The translations under genes were made by a program, and so were the position numbers. From NCBI GenBank assembly GCA_023014365.1, contig JAEBUN010000005.1, forward strand, positions 1,302,001 to 1,366,000: a stretch of 64,000 bases of DNA. The letters are read 5' to 3'. Position 1 is the first letter of the stretch. Each line of letters opens with the position of its first letter. Origin of the DNA: Lepiota brunneoincarnata. Lineage: Eukaryota; Basidiomycota; Agaricomycetes; Agaricales; Agaricaceae. Below are positions 11,008 through 23,378 of this stretch, one piece after another. Below the pieces are notes generated by a model, which did no database searches, was not told the DNA's origin, and saw only the letters and a list, made by a program, of their open reading frames with translations.

Positions 11008-13059
11008 ATGGCCACGAAACCACCAACAAAAGCCCAGCAGGGCATCACAAAGAGCCTGTCTGGTGCCAATGCTGCGTTCAAGGACAAGGTGAGATCTTCG
11101 TAGCAATCGGCGCACTTGATTAGCTTGATGCACCCTTTTCTCAGGGCAAACCTATGGAACTGCGATTGTCAAACATGGTCGCGGCAAAAGGTGTGATATA
11201 GCAGTACAGTGCTGGTTTTTAATATTTACTCTGTCAAGCCATCAGCGATGCCGTTCGGACGTCCTTGGGTCCTCGGGGAATGGACAAGATGGCATGTTTT
11301 GGCAACCTATGCGAAGTGATGATTAAAAACAAATGAGTATAGATCCAGACCTCGAAAGGGGAGACCATCATCACAAATGATGGTGCAACGATACTTAAAA
11401 GCATCCAAGCCCTGCATCCTGCAGCCAAGATGGTAGAACGTTCTTTCTTCTGTCGTTACTCCTATCTCAGTTGCTCCATCCACTTATTAGCTTGTGGATC
11501 TCTCTGCTGCCCAAGACGTTGAGGCTGGAGATGGAACTACATCGGTAGTCGTTCTCGCTGGAAGTTTCCTTGGTGCTGCAGAGAAGATGCTGCAGAAGGG
11601 CATTCACCCGACCATCATTGCTGAATCCTTCCTGAGAGCCTCTGCGAAAGCCGTTGAATATCTGACAGAGATATCGACACCGGTAGACCTGGATGATGAT
11701 AAGGGCAGCCTGTTACGTGCTGCCAGCACATCTCTTAATTCCAAGGCACGCTGTCTGCACTCTCTCCCTCTTCAGATCAGTTAATATTATTTTAGATCGT
11801 GTCTCAATACTCGTCCACACTGGCGCCTATCGCTGTGGCTGCCGTTACTCGCATCAGGACCCCAGCCTCTTCCAACGTCGATCTTCGGGACATTAGAATT
11901 GTCAAAAAGGTCGGAGGAACGATTGAAGATACCGAGCTGATAGATGGTGTCGTCCTGAACCAAAATGTTGTTGTGTCTGCTGGAGGACCTACCAGAATGG
12001 AGAAGGCCAAGATTGCCATCGTCCAGTTTCAACTTAGCGCACCCAAGCCGGATGTAGGCCTTCAGACCCCGTTTTCTCCGTTGGTGGTATTGGTATTAAC
12101 GCACGGGTCAGATGGACAACACCGTCGTGATTAATGACTACCGTCAAATGGACAAAGTTATCAAGGAAGGCCGACAATACATCCTCAACATTTGCAAGCG
12201 TATCAAAAAAGCCAATTGTAACGTCCTCCTGATTCAAAAATCAATCCTCCGCGATGCAGTAGACGATATCTCTCTCAATTTCCTCAAACGTCTCGGCATC
12301 CTCGTTGTCAAAGATGTCGAGCGTGACGAAATCGAGTTCCTGTCAAAAAGTTTGGGGTGCAAGCCCATTGCCGATATTGATACTTTCACAGAAGATAAAC
12401 TCGGTTATGCGGATCTGGATAGACGAGATGAGCGAATCGGGCGTCAAAGTCGTCAAGATCACGGGTGTAAAGAACAGGGGGAGGACGGTCAGCATTCTTG
12501 CGATGGGTGCTAATAACCTCGTTGTTGAGGAATGTGAACGTAGTCTGCACGATGCGCTCTGCGTCGTTCGTTGTCTGGTGAAGAAGCGGTGAGTGTTCGT
12601 TGGTTTCCTCTGCGCTCTTCGGGATTGATTACCCTTAGAGCCCTGATTGGTGGTGGTGGTGCACCGGAGATCCACGTCTCCCGTCTCCTCTCTCAATACG
12701 CCCAGACGCTCAAGGGGATGGAGGCGTACTGCATCCAAGCTTATGCCGAGGCTCTGGAAGTCATTCCTACTACGCTAGCAGAAAATGCAGGTCTTAATCC
12801 CATTGCCATCGTGACTGAACTCCGAAATCGCCATGCTCTGGGCGAGCGTAATGCCGGTATTAACGTTCGCAAGGTCAGTGTTGTAGATCTACAGGTACTC
12901 TTTCTTGCAGAACTTATGGTTTTGCTTCAGGGCCTCATCTCCAATATCCTGGAAGAGGACGTTGTGCAACCATTGCTTGTCTCAACTAGCGCAATCGAGC
13001 TTGCAACAGAAACCGTGTGCCTGCTGCTCAAGATCGACGACTACGTGCAGGCGCGGTGA
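11008..13059 (+). CDS. CCT4: T-complex protein 1 subunit delta (CCT4)
   Basis: Subunit of the cytosolic TRiC/CCT chaperonin that folds actin, tubulin and many WD-repeat proteins, using ATP. ATG at 11008 ([18 protein letters not shown]). Family landmarks in order: [18 protein letters not shown], and the ATP-binding [15 protein letters not shown]. Then come [53 protein letters not shown] and a typical ending ([12 protein letters not shown]). At least seven short introns interrupt it, and the joined exons account for the whole chaperonin fold at near-normal length. The delta rather than another subunit is favoured by the N-terminus and the apical-domain sequence. It is head to head with UFD1. 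Confidence 0.96.
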
Positions 13060-13370
13060 GCCATAGACGGAAGTATAGCGTATTTGTTTCTGGAACCATA
13101 ATGAAAAAGTCGCATACTCTTACAATGAATTTATATTGATCGTATTCTTGATGAACTAGGCGAGATAAAGCATCAGGAATCGAGTAGTGGAAGCAATAAT
13201 GGTACAAATGCTCAATATTAAATTCTAAGTTATCGTGCTATGAGATTGGACGTGTGGCGGTATGTATGCGGCCAACTGGGTGGGTGTAATGAGTAGTGGA
13301 GCATGGGACGAGAATGGGGAATGAAGTTGGGGGAGGGTTATATGTTAAGCTCTGGTGGCATTCACGTTTG
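13060..13370. other. Intergenic between convergent genes
   Basis: About 310 bases between the CCT4 stop and the carrier stop. AT-rich near 13100-13230 and presumably 3' UTRs of both genes. No gene or RNA recognised. Confidence 0.4.
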
Positions 13371-15108
13371 TCAGACATCTGTGGCGGAGCGAGAATGACA
13401 TGGAGAAGGCGGGAGGTTATCAATGTAGTGGGCGGTCATGTCGAAGAGCGTCCACAGTAGTCCGTGTGTTGTTATACTTCGGAGAGCACTGACACCGAGA
13501 CCACGATATAGCCTTCCAATGCCTGCAAGTAGTGGTTTGGGGTTGTTAGGGTCGGGACCTGTTGTATTCAAGTTGAAAAAAAATGAGGAATGGAAAAAGA
13601 ACAAAGAGGCCAACCGCGTATCAGTCTGTAGAGGGTTTCCCAAGGTCCGCGATGTTTTTCACCAGCCAATGCACGTTGTTGAACCTTTGTTTTTACCCTA
13701 TAGAGATCATTAGTTACCTGAACGGGGCAAATTTATGTTGCACTTACACGTCCAGAGGATAAATTAAAGCCCACGAGGTAACCTGGGCAAGGGGATGAAC
13801 CTGAATGATCGAGAGAGCAAGTCAAGCACAAGCCACCTACACCCGAAACAGAACCACAAATGAAGGGAACCAAGGAAGAATGGACAGGCAGCCAAGAAGG
13901 CGTTGGGCCTTGTTCACCAGAGCGCCTTCTACCCATCAAATGACGCATCCCGTCATACTCGAGGAAGTATAACGCTGTCCCAGATGTATCACGAACTAAT
14001 GTCAGCACCATCAACCATCATTTTCAACCTATTCCAAAGAAATAAAACTTGCTGAAATGTAAGCGGAAGCCCGTGTATAACCCTCCCAGTCCATTCGTCC
14101 TAAATATTTCTTTGACGGCTTCCGCGGTCCCGGGAGGGCGAACCAATGAGATCCCTTTACTCGCAGCGATACTGTATTCCAACTGTCTCCGGACCTATAA
14201 GAGAGAGAGGAAAGATTCCAATGAGCTCTCGCTGAAGCGTATCGCGAGATTATCACCGGGGGGGGAGGGGGATAAAAATAACCTTCACGAGCTCAAAGGC
14301 TGCCGGGGAGTGTGCGCGAAAAAGAAGCCGAGAAGCAAGAGTGTTAGTGAGTGATAGGTGGCTTGTGGAGAGCAGCTAGGGCACTCAGCGGCAAAACTTA
14401 CGCGCACTCCCGAACGAAATCAGTGAGCCTGACATAGCTCCACTTATACCACCAGTGAGGGCCGCGTCGAGGATGTTTGAGCGACAGAGTATGTTGTGCT
14501 CAGTGCAGTACTCTTTCGTTCGCGAATAGATCGTAAAACTAGCGGCTCCTGCAGGACCGATGTAAAAAGTCAGCAGCTAGACAAGGGCGAGTGGTAACGG
14601 GGGAGATAACGCACGGACAAATGAGATTGTCATAAGTGGGATCCACAGCCCGCGATAAAACCCCATGATACCCTCCTCCTTGTACACCAGTGCTGCGAGC
14701 CGCGGAATCGTTATCGGGCTTTTCGTGGTCTGCAGCCGCGACTTGATAGAGTCCAGCTATAAAACCACAAACGCGAATTGACATCGCGGTCAGCTGGGGA
14801 AGAGAGTCCATGAGGGGCGGCATACTGGGTACCCAGCGAACGTAGATATGTAACTAGCCGACAGGGCACAGACGACAGCCTTGTTGCCTGCGTAGGAACG
14901 AGGGCGACTGAGCATGCCAGGGTAACGGACAGTGAGAGGATCGGAACGCATACGTCGCAGGGCATCATTGAGCACGGCTGGGTCATACAGAGGGTGGTTG
15001 GGCGTCCTGTTGAGCAATATGACAAGACCCAAGGTACCGAACCGTCCGGGTCAGATTACATGTTTAGTAGAGTCGAAGTGAAGAAAGAACGGACCTTTTT
15101 CCATCCAT
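13371..15108 (-). CDS. Mitochondrial carrier family (SLC25) protein
   Basis: Inner-membrane solute carrier with three tandem repeats of about 100 residues. ATG at 15108 (MDGKR), followed by an intron ending at the CAACAG near 15018. Repeat 1 has the signature LDSIKSRLQTTKSP directly after FAGYP. Repeat 2 has SGAMSGSLISFGSA, then AFELVKVRRQLEY. Repeat 3 has ALIYPLDVVKTKVQQR, split by an intron. Gly-rich motifs such as GIGRLYRGLGVSALRS and GGLYTGF follow each signature as expected. The gene is broken by many short introns, so it looks fragmented in any single frame. Substrate cannot be assigned from sequence alone. It ends with a short Ser-rich tail. Confidence 0.88.
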
Positions 15109-15356
15109 AGAGCGTGCTTACAGGCTGGCCACCAAGGTCCAGCTTCGTGCACCCGCACGAGGTGTTCCGAGGAATGTGGCGAGCGAAGAGGAAGACCGCG
15201 AGGAAAGAGCAGGGCGGATATATGGGTTGGGGAGAGGAGGATTAGACGCTGGAAGCTTGTATGTCCGAGAGGCCAAGCCCAGCTCAGTTGTTGCCTTTTC
15301 CGGTAGTTCCGATTCTCCTACTTAGCATATATATACAAATATATAGATATCGACTC

Positions 15357-18300
15357 TCAAAACCCCCCCAACCGCTTTTTCACCGCCTTCTTCTTTGCTG
15401 CTGAAGGTCGGCCACCATGAGACCCTGGTAGCACCTGCGTACTCGCCATCAAGTGTTGCTGTGAATGCTCCTGCTGTGACTGTGATTGCGATGGCCCTGC
15501 CCCGAGCTGGCTGCCAAACACTCCGCCAGACCGACCAAGCACATCTAGAGACGATGTGCCCATGGGCAGCCGCCTCATACCACCAACGAGAGGCTGGGAG
15601 GAGCTCCAAATGCCCGTACTATCAGCAGTGGCTACCACTTGTGCGGGAAGTACCGCAGGAGGCCTTTGCGACAGGCTTTGCGTCGCGCTTGGCACCACCG
15701 CGGGATGAACATTCGGTCGGGTCGCGGATCCACTACTGGTATCATACGGGTCTTTGTAGACGTAGTCCCTCACCCTCGTGCCCACTTCCCAGTCCCTCAT
15801 CAACAGACGCACGCCCATTGGGAGCGACACTGCCTCCTTCACCTCCCCGCCTTCCCGTTCTCCGTCCTCCTCGCCTGAATCTTCTTTCAAGCAATCCCTC
15901 GTTACCTTGGCCATAGGCATTAGATACCCAAACTCCACCTCGGGTGGTTCATCAACCGCTTCCCCACCAAGTGAAAGCGCTTCGGTCATCGTCTCCAGGT
16001 CGTTCCCCACTTCACGCGGCGCAGTAAATTTAGAATTGGAGTAAACATCCCTTGAGAGGACCAGATCAACGGCCAGCTGCTCCCGCGCAATACTTTCTCT
16101 GCGAATTGGCAACACTGGTCGTTCATCGTCCTTTGCTAGATCAAATTCGTGGAGCGAGTTTGCGAGGTCTGTTACGCCTGTGTTAAGATCCAAATCTGGA
16201 TCGATGTTCTTGTAGATGTCAGAGATATTGAGGTGCCATGGTACTCCCTTGCGGAGATCGTCGATGGGGAATTTGTTTTGTGAGAGTGCCCGGAAGCCGC
16301 GGGTTGTGTTGATGAGGCTACCTGCGGTGAAGTCTGACCTCGACGATTTGCCGGGATTTTCGTGGGCACGAAGGGCGATATCATGACTAGAGAACACATG
16401 AACCCAACCTTCATGAGGACTAAACCAAGGTCTACCTCGTCAGCATATGCTCAACGGGAGCATCATTCGTCTGCCAGAATGTGGAAAGCCCCTCAATGAC
16501 GTCATAGAACTCTTCGGCTTGCTCTTCTTCGACTCTTTCTTGCTCCTCGGCGTATAGTCGAAAGATATCTTCGGAAATCGTGAGTGTCATAAAAAACTTT
16601 TGAAAGTCGGCTGAACTCACGCTCATAGACAGGGAACAGATCTTTCTTGATCTTATCTTGGTCGCCAAGCCGCTCCAGACTTGTCTTCATACTCTCAGTC
16701 TTCTTTCGCAGCTCCCCGACAGCATCAGATTCTTCCACAACGGCAGAGCCTGTGACCTCCATCCTTTCTGCATCTATATTTTGGAGTTCAAGACAATGGA
16801 CGCTCGCCCGCTGGTCAATTCTGAAAATGGTGATACCCTGAGCTCCGTGTTGCAAAAATGCCTGCCCATTGTGTCTGAGACAGCCTGTGTCCGGAGGTAA
16901 GATGCTATACGGCGAGTCATGGACACGTATTAGCGAGTCTTCGTGTCGGCAGACATTGTAGACAGTTAAAAGTCCGTTCCGCCGTGAGCTGAGGAAAGTA
17001 ATGGCTGCTCGTAGCGATTGATAAGAATGGTGGCAACACAACGGCACGTATACGTACGAGAACCGTCAAAGAATAGCGTGTTTGTGTGCAATGTTCGATC
17101 GTATTGCCTGTGGTGCTTGTACCCCAGCAATGGTTTTCCAGGAAACCGCGGATCGAGCCAGATGATTTGGGAAGTTGAACACAACCGTATGATATTATCT
17201 TGGGCAAAGTTTTCGATTGATGTGAGTATATCTTTAGAAGGCTCGGTATACAGCGAGAAAGTTTGATTTGTCTTTGGTAACGTTAAAAGGACAGCAGATA
17301 GCATAAACCAGGGGGGGATCTCTTACCCTAAAGTCCAGCTGAGTAACGGCTCGCTCGGACAAAATTGTGCACTCCGTAAGCTTGCTGCCCAGACCAATCC
17401 TCCAAAATGGATTCAGAGATGAAGGTTCGGGACCAATGTAAAGCTTCACCCTGCCAAAGGCGTTCAGCGGAAGACTATGAGAAAAATACACGGCCGCTTA
17501 CATGGTCTTCCTGTTGTTACTCAAACTACATCCATACACCCCACCTCGTTTATTGGCCAACAGAACCTCGAAAGGCGCCTGCGGCAAAGATATTTTGATA
17601 TCCATGGCAGAGGCCCCACCAGAGTCGCTGCTCGTAAGGTGCATCACATCTGCAAGTCCTCCTATCGACCTCGAGTCTGGATCAAATCTGAGAAGGGACG
17701 TTGCACCGAAAGTTCGTATAGCGAACAATGATTCTTGGTGATGGTTACATGAGAGAATGAGATATGCAGACCAATATACTCACGTCTTCGACCGCCTCCT
17801 TCACTAGCTGCAGGCGGGGATGAAACAATCTGCTGGACAGGCGTGCTGAACGTCCGAACAGCCGTTGTGTTAGGTTTGATGACCAACCTTCCGTCGTCTT
17901 GAATCAGGATAAGACTCAGATCTAGCACTTGACGTATTAGATAGTGTTTACTGAACAATATATCCAAAGACACACTCAGTTCAGCATTGACCTCGCCCAT
18001 GGGAAAAGCAAGGTGGATTTTTTTTGACGGTTCACTGTCGTTGACAACAACATCCAAGAAGCTTCCCTCGAAAGGATCGAAATTGGCAAATTCTCTGGCT
18101 TGGAGGGTATCCTCGGTGACCTGATCTCGGATTAACTCCCCTGTTACGTCGACATCTGGAAAGTGGGTCCGGAGAAAATGTGCCTGAAAGCAAGTGAGTC
18201 GAGAGCAGTGTGAGCACTGCCGGAGCACAAGCTTACCCCTGAATCGGCACGTTGGTTGATGGTGGTAGTGAATTCCGGTAGAGGTGGGGATTTCGTAGCG

Positions 18301-18576
18301 GGGAATACATTCAACAACCGGGCGATACGCAACCTGCTTTCTTCAGCTCATAATCTGAGTCGGGTATTCGGAAGGTGAGAGTAAATATCTACCTGAAGGT
18401 CGCGCACTGACTAATGAGTCCCACTCCAGCCTATCATTCTTGTTGACCAGAGTAGCAGCATCGATGATACCACAGCTCAGGACAGGATGGTTCCTAATAA
18501 CACACTCTTTTTGCTTGTTCTTCCTCCTAGATTTTGCAAGAGGGCTGGGTAGTTGATGGTGGGACGGCCAGAGCAT
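15357..18576 (-). CDS. RRN6: RRN6-like RNA polymerase I core-factor subunit
   Basis: Likely subunit of the RNA polymerase I core factor (Rrn6/TAF1C family), needed to start rDNA transcription in the nucleolus. ATG at 18576 gives MLWPSHHQLPSPLAKSRRKN. The middle, spread over several exons, carries the family hallmark around DPRFPGKPLLGYKHHRQYDR, then SSRRNGLLTVYNVCR, consistent with a beta-propeller. The C-terminal exon (15357-16397) is long and acidic. It then becomes Ser/Gln-rich with an SQSQSQQ tract and ends with a basic KKKAVKKRLGGF tail, as filamentous-fungal Rrn6 proteins do. An internal coiled segment (KKTESMKTSLERLGDQ) precedes it. Only 69 bases separate its ATG from that of uL3m. Assignment rests on motif memory, without an alignment. 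Confidence 0.8.
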
Positions 18577-18645
18577 GAATTGTTGTGCAGTGCTTGACTT
18601 CCTTTTCGGGCACTGCCCAACTTTTTTTGTGTCTCACCCCAAACC

Positions 18646-19810
18646 ATGCTCAGGCTCTGGGCGGGCGCTGCCCACGGACCATTCTCTTTCTCGACAAGAC
18701 AAATCCTTACAACCGCTGCTGTCGCAGCACCAACCCCATCTGCCACTCCCGAGGCTGAGGTCCCCACCCCTACGCCGAAATGGACACCCGAGTCGATAAG
18801 AACAGGGCTTATTGCGCGAAAGCGGGGCATGACATCGCTTTGGAACGACCAGGGTGTTAAGGTCCCAGTGACCGTGCTACAGGTGCATGTTTACGCGCTG
18901 CGGATATTCATTGTATTTTCTCAACGCGTTTGAGTAGGTGGAGAACTGTCAGGTTATAGCTAACATCAAGACCACGCGACGCGACCACACTCTATATCAT
19001 GCTGTTCAGGTTGCAGCTTCTGATAAACCGGAGCGGACGACGACACAGCAGATGCTTGGCCACTTTCGCAAGGCGGGTGTTCCACCAAAACGTATCGTCA
19101 GGGAGTTCCCCGTGACTCCGGATGCACTGGTGCCAATAGGTAAACTTTTTTACATCTCATGCTAACTTGGTGCTCATATAAGCAGGAGCAACATTATCTG
19201 CGATTCATTTCGTACCGGGTCAGTATGTCGATGTGATTGCCAACAGGTGATATATCACCAACTTCTACCCAAAGATCCTTTTCTAAATATTCCCGCAGCA
19301 TTGGAAAGGGCTTCCAAGGTGGTATGAAGCGGTGGGGCTTCGGTGGTCTGGCAGCCAGTCACGGTGTCTCTATCTCACATCGGTCGTCGGGCTCAACCGG
19401 TCAACATCAAGTACGTCTCAAACCTGGGGCTCCCATCCCGCACTCCCTCACACATATACCTTCAGGACCCCGGACGCGTGTTTCCAGGGTAAGAAAATGG
19501 CCGGTCGCATGGGCGGGAAACGCATCACGACTCAAAACCTTCCCGTCGTCCGCATCGACTCTAGCCTCAACATTATATTTGTGAAAGGCGCAGTTCCAGG
19601 TGCCGACGACGCCTATGTTCTCATCCGCGATGCAAAGAAAATAGTAGCCAAGGCAAACACAACCAAGCCAAGGGTCTCTACGAGAAGGTGCTCCCAAAGG
19701 GTGTTGACGACTTACCGTTTCCTGCTGGTACCGCCGAGCTAGCCAAGACGCTGCCTCCCATTATCGAGGCTCCTGCGTATAGGAGAAGCCCCTTCATTCC
19801 GCAGGAATAG
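18646..19810 (+). CDS. MRPL9: Mitochondrial large-subunit ribosomal protein uL3m
   Basis: uL3 homologue of the mitochondrial ribosome, nuclear-encoded and imported. ATG at 18646. The first 30 residues ([20 protein letters not shown]) are rich in Arg, Ser and Ala without acids, a good presequence. Core uL3 blocks follow over several exons: [56 protein letters not shown] and [13 protein letters not shown]. The last block, [16 protein letters not shown], lies in a different frame from [11 protein letters not shown] just before it. Adding one base to the CC at 19663-19664 rejoins the two, so I read a one-base deletion error. The protein ends RRSPFIPQE at 19810. It shares a very short divergent promoter with RRN6. 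Confidence 0.9.
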
Positions 19811-19963
19811 ATGTGTACGGACTAATAACAATAATAGTAATAATATAAACGGGAGTCACATGTGGATTATCTCACGCGGTGTACAGTTCTGACTGCTCTT
19901 GACACTGGCCATGTCCACCCAGCGCAACGCTCGTTTCCTACCTTGATTTACCCCTCCGGAATC

Positions 19964-21243
19964 ATGTCTTCGCAAAAGGGCGTACACAATCGTATCCACA
20001 ACTTGAGGTAAGTACATCTCCCGCCTAACTCACCCTTAATCTCGGATACTCATGGTTGTTCAGAGGCGAACAATTCCGACATCTCCAGAATTTAAGGGGC
20101 TCTCGATCGCATTTGACCTCGATTAACCACCACACCATCCCCTCCCTTCCCCTCCGTCTCCTCTCCCTCTCAGATCCACCCCTATATCCCACCAACTACG
20201 ACCAGACATCTTCCCCGCTCCAGATTAAATCCAGACTTGGCTCAGAGCCCCAATCCGACGGTACGTCTTTTAAGCCCCCCGCGGGTCCCACACCACCCAA
20301 AAGCTGGCGATTGAACGCAAGAAAAGATGTTAGGGAGAGTTCCACCTGGAGAGCGGAGGCGCTTTCATTAGTCCTTGGCCACCTGACTTTGACAGGACCG
20401 CGCCCCATCCCATCCACTACCACTACATCCCCGCCCACTCATAAATACAACTATGCTACTCCGCGCATCCCACCTCTCTCCTTCCTCTGCCTTCAACATT
20501 GCTTGTCGACTTGCACGACGGCGGAACTCAAGGACATTGTGCCTTATATCCCCCCTCACTTACAGAGAGATCTCGTTCGGTTCACGGCTATCCGCTCCCC
20601 GCTAAGCGGCACGAAACTCTACACCCTGTGGGAACTATATGGGCACGCTCATGGAGAGATTATTGTGGTTGGTCCTAGTGGTACGTTAAAGGACGGTCAT
20701 TTTTTGCGCGGGCACATCAACTCCACAAACACTGGCACCGATACTGCCAGAAACACCAATTCTATCAGCTCAGGGAAACCAATCTCTCGATCAGAAGACT
20801 CCAGGCCTTGGGACTGGGACGCAGACGATATTGATCCTCCAACGCCCTTAACCACCCTTATACTCCTCACCACCACCCTTTCTTTTTCTGTTCTTTCCAG
20901 TCTCCCGCCTACACTCACCCATCTCGCACTCATTAATATCTCAACGCCCGTCTCGCTACATCGATTACCGAATGTGTGCCCGCTTCTCGTGTTACTGGAC
21001 GTCTCTTACAACACGTGGCTGGGGACAATTTTTACCTCTGAAGCCAGTACTAGCACCGGCGTGCTAGGCGAACCACAGCAGCCGAGAGATCCTGTCATCA
21101 AAGTAGTTGTGGGTTTGGAGAGGGTGTATTGGAACCGGTGGGGCCATCTGAAAGTGCTTGGATTCCGCGGGAACTATGTCTCGAAGGACTTTGTTCAGAG
21201 GGTGAATGAGGGGAGGTGGGATGACATTGAAATTGTGTTCTAA
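19964..21243 (+). CDS. Hypothetical protein with leucine-rich-repeat-like region
   Basis: Not assigned to a named family. ATG at 19964 gives MSSQKGVHNRIHNLR in a small first exon. A short intron ends just before 20065, and the rest is one long exon to 21243, giving about 405 residues. The N-terminal third is rich in Pro, Ser and Thr. The C-terminal half has Leu-rich runs with LRR character, such as LTHLALINIS, LLVLLDVSYN and LKVLGFRGN, and ends in an Asp/Glu-containing tail. The pattern suggests an F-box/LRR-like scaffold, but no F-box is visible. Long single exon and clean start and stop support a real gene. Confidence 0.7.
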
Positions 21244-21890
21244 CTCGATACATTCCCGTATTAGTGGATTGTTAAATGGGTGGATTTCGAGAACTCGACT
21301 GCCATCCACTTTTCACCACACCAATTAATCCAGTCCAGACCCCAGAGCCATTGCAATGGTCCTGTATAATTTTGGGCTTCCGGGTCAACGCCGAGCTCAA
21401 ACATGCTCCGACAATATTCTGCGCCTTTCCACTAGGTCGGGAACTAAGTGCCCCGACCATCTGTGCAAGTGCCATTGCTGAACCGCTTGCTGGTCCTTGC
21501 CACCTATACACCGCTCAGGGGTACAATCCAGAGGGGGTCTGGCCTCTTGTGCACGAGGTTTCCTTTCGAATGCATGCTACGACATTTTTAACACTCTTTG
21601 TAGGAGGGTTCTTGTTCGGGGGACGTTGCTCCCTGCCGTTGTTTGTACGTATTAACTGCAAAAGATAAGCATTGGTGCATAGTTTACAGATGTCTGTTTG
21701 AATCCAGATCCGGTCTATATAAGCCACGAGGTATGAGAATGAAGGGAGGCAACCAGGAAGAGAAACATGACAAGGGGAGAAGGCATACGGTTTACGGGGG
21801 AGGGAACGGGAACCATGCATGCAAGAACCAAATAATTTACGAGGATGAGTGGCGCTAAGGTGTTATCGCGGTTCGAGGAAAGTTTGAAAG
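21244..21890. other. Intergenic; one unsupported small ORF
   Basis: About 650 bases between the LRR-like gene and the LisH/CTLH gene. It contains a complete ATG ORF at 21276-21668 (plus, 130 codons) with one hydrophobic segment near its end (TTFLTLFVGGFLFGG). There is no family resemblance, and an equally long ORF exists on the other strand. I do not call it a gene. Confidence 0.35.
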
Positions 21891-23261
21891 TTAAAAGGCG
21901 GGACAACCTGCCGCGAAGTCAGCGAACTGCCTACTTGCGAAGCTAAAGCGTGGTGACAATTGTACCTGATCGCACTCAGACTGTTTTGTAGGTACCGGCA
22001 CAGGGGGGGTCTGAACCTGATTCCTAGGTGGTACAACCGCCCCAGGACGTGCTTTGATTTTCATCTCATTCGCCAGAGCCCACAATACCGTCGTATACCT
22101 AGTTAACAGCTCAATCACCGATGTCGGTGACTCACCCATCCGAACTGCAATCACAACATTAGCCCCAATGTCCACCCGACGGGGAGATGAAACTAACCAA
22201 GAATGGCTTTGTTGATCTGTTCAGCAACAGCTTCTCGTCTCTCCATCGACAGGTACCTTGCTAAGGGACTGTTCTCCGGCTCGGGGTAAGCAAGCAATGC
22301 ACCCACATTGACCAGCTCCTGCTCGTAAAGCTCCTTTTCCGCAGGACTGCCAATCTGGTCAAGCAGTGTGTAGAGTTTCTTGCCTTGCTGGACTAGTTCG
22401 ATGACATGAGGATCATCACCAGCGTCTGCATCGGTATGGTCGGTGTTTGTGTCTGTGTCCATGTCCGAGTCCATATCCATGAGATCGACGTCGGATTCGC
22501 TCCCTGATGATGAGCCTTGCTTTCGCTCATTACTCAGCTTGTTCCCATCTGCATCCAACCTCGTGGGGTCTGACATTTCCATGTCGATTTCGTTGACCTT
22601 CAGTAAAGGGGACGAGTACGCTAGTGGTCTACTCCGACAGAGTTCTGTGAAGCTTTGAATGCGGAGGTTGAGGAGGAGGTGCCGGGGGTCGGTGGTAGTC
22701 GGTACAATATGTTTGCTTGCACCGGTGGCCTCTGTTGCCGAAGGGGAATTACCAGAGATTGGAGCGGAAAGGACGGATGGGAAGTGCTCGTGTAAGAGGT
22801 CGATGGCGTCATCAATGTGTCCAGAGAGTATCTTCACCCGGATTTCTACCACACCAGACGTTCAGCCCGGTCATCCCCAGTTAAACACAATCGAGGCATT
22901 TCACCATTTCTGCGCTCAGCCTGTAGCAGAGTTTCCTTGCTCAGCTCCAGCGCATCTCGTTCCGCCAGTATGCCCTTCTCCTTTGGCTGCACAATCTCGT
23001 CTCCGTCCGCATCCAGGTGTCGCACGGTGCTGTCTTTCGCAAACGCAACAGCCGTACGAGTGTGGCAGTGGTGACAGAGGTAATCCATCACCAAGGCACG
23101 CTGAGAATAAAGATATGTCAACCTCTTACGGAGCTTTTAAGGGAAAAAGAAGGTGAACTTGCGAGTTGGTACGGTGTGGGATTGGCGAAAGGACCATTGG
23201 GGAGTTTGTTGGTGGGATGGTTTGGATTTGTAGAACTCGAAGAGGACGTTGGGAGGGGCAT
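21891..23261 (-). CDS. LisH / CTLH / CRA domain protein (GID-complex type)
   Basis: Probable subunit of a GID/CTLH E3 ubiquitin ligase or a RanBPM-like scaffold. The in-frame upstream codon at 23318 is GTG; the first ATG is at 23261. After a Ser/Pro/Asn-rich leader comes a LisH motif (LVMDYLCHHCHTRTAVAFA), then the CTLH segment EIRVKILSGHIDDAIDLLHE. A long acidic insert (DVDLMDMDSDMDTDT) follows. The CRA region includes LYEQELVNVGALLAYPEPE, YLSMERREAVAEQIN and, in the last exon, VIELLTRYTTVLWALANEM. No SPRY domain is seen. The domain order fits Gid8/TWA1 or the C-terminal half of RanBP9/10, and I cannot decide between them by eye. The C-terminal tail after the CRA is Pro-rich. Confidence 0.82.
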
Positions 23262-23378
23262 TACGGTGATAGTGGTTGGGGGGAGAGGAGGGCGTGCGGG
23301 GATAAGTGCGTGGGGCACAGCTCAGCTCGGAGTAAGAAACTTGGTGTCCCACGTGAATATTTATAAGTAATATACATT

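Noticed and set aside
21276..21668. 130-codon ORF with a hydrophobic segment
   Set aside because: No family resemblance, no introns, begins 33 bases after another gene's stop, and similar ORFs exist on the opposite strand.
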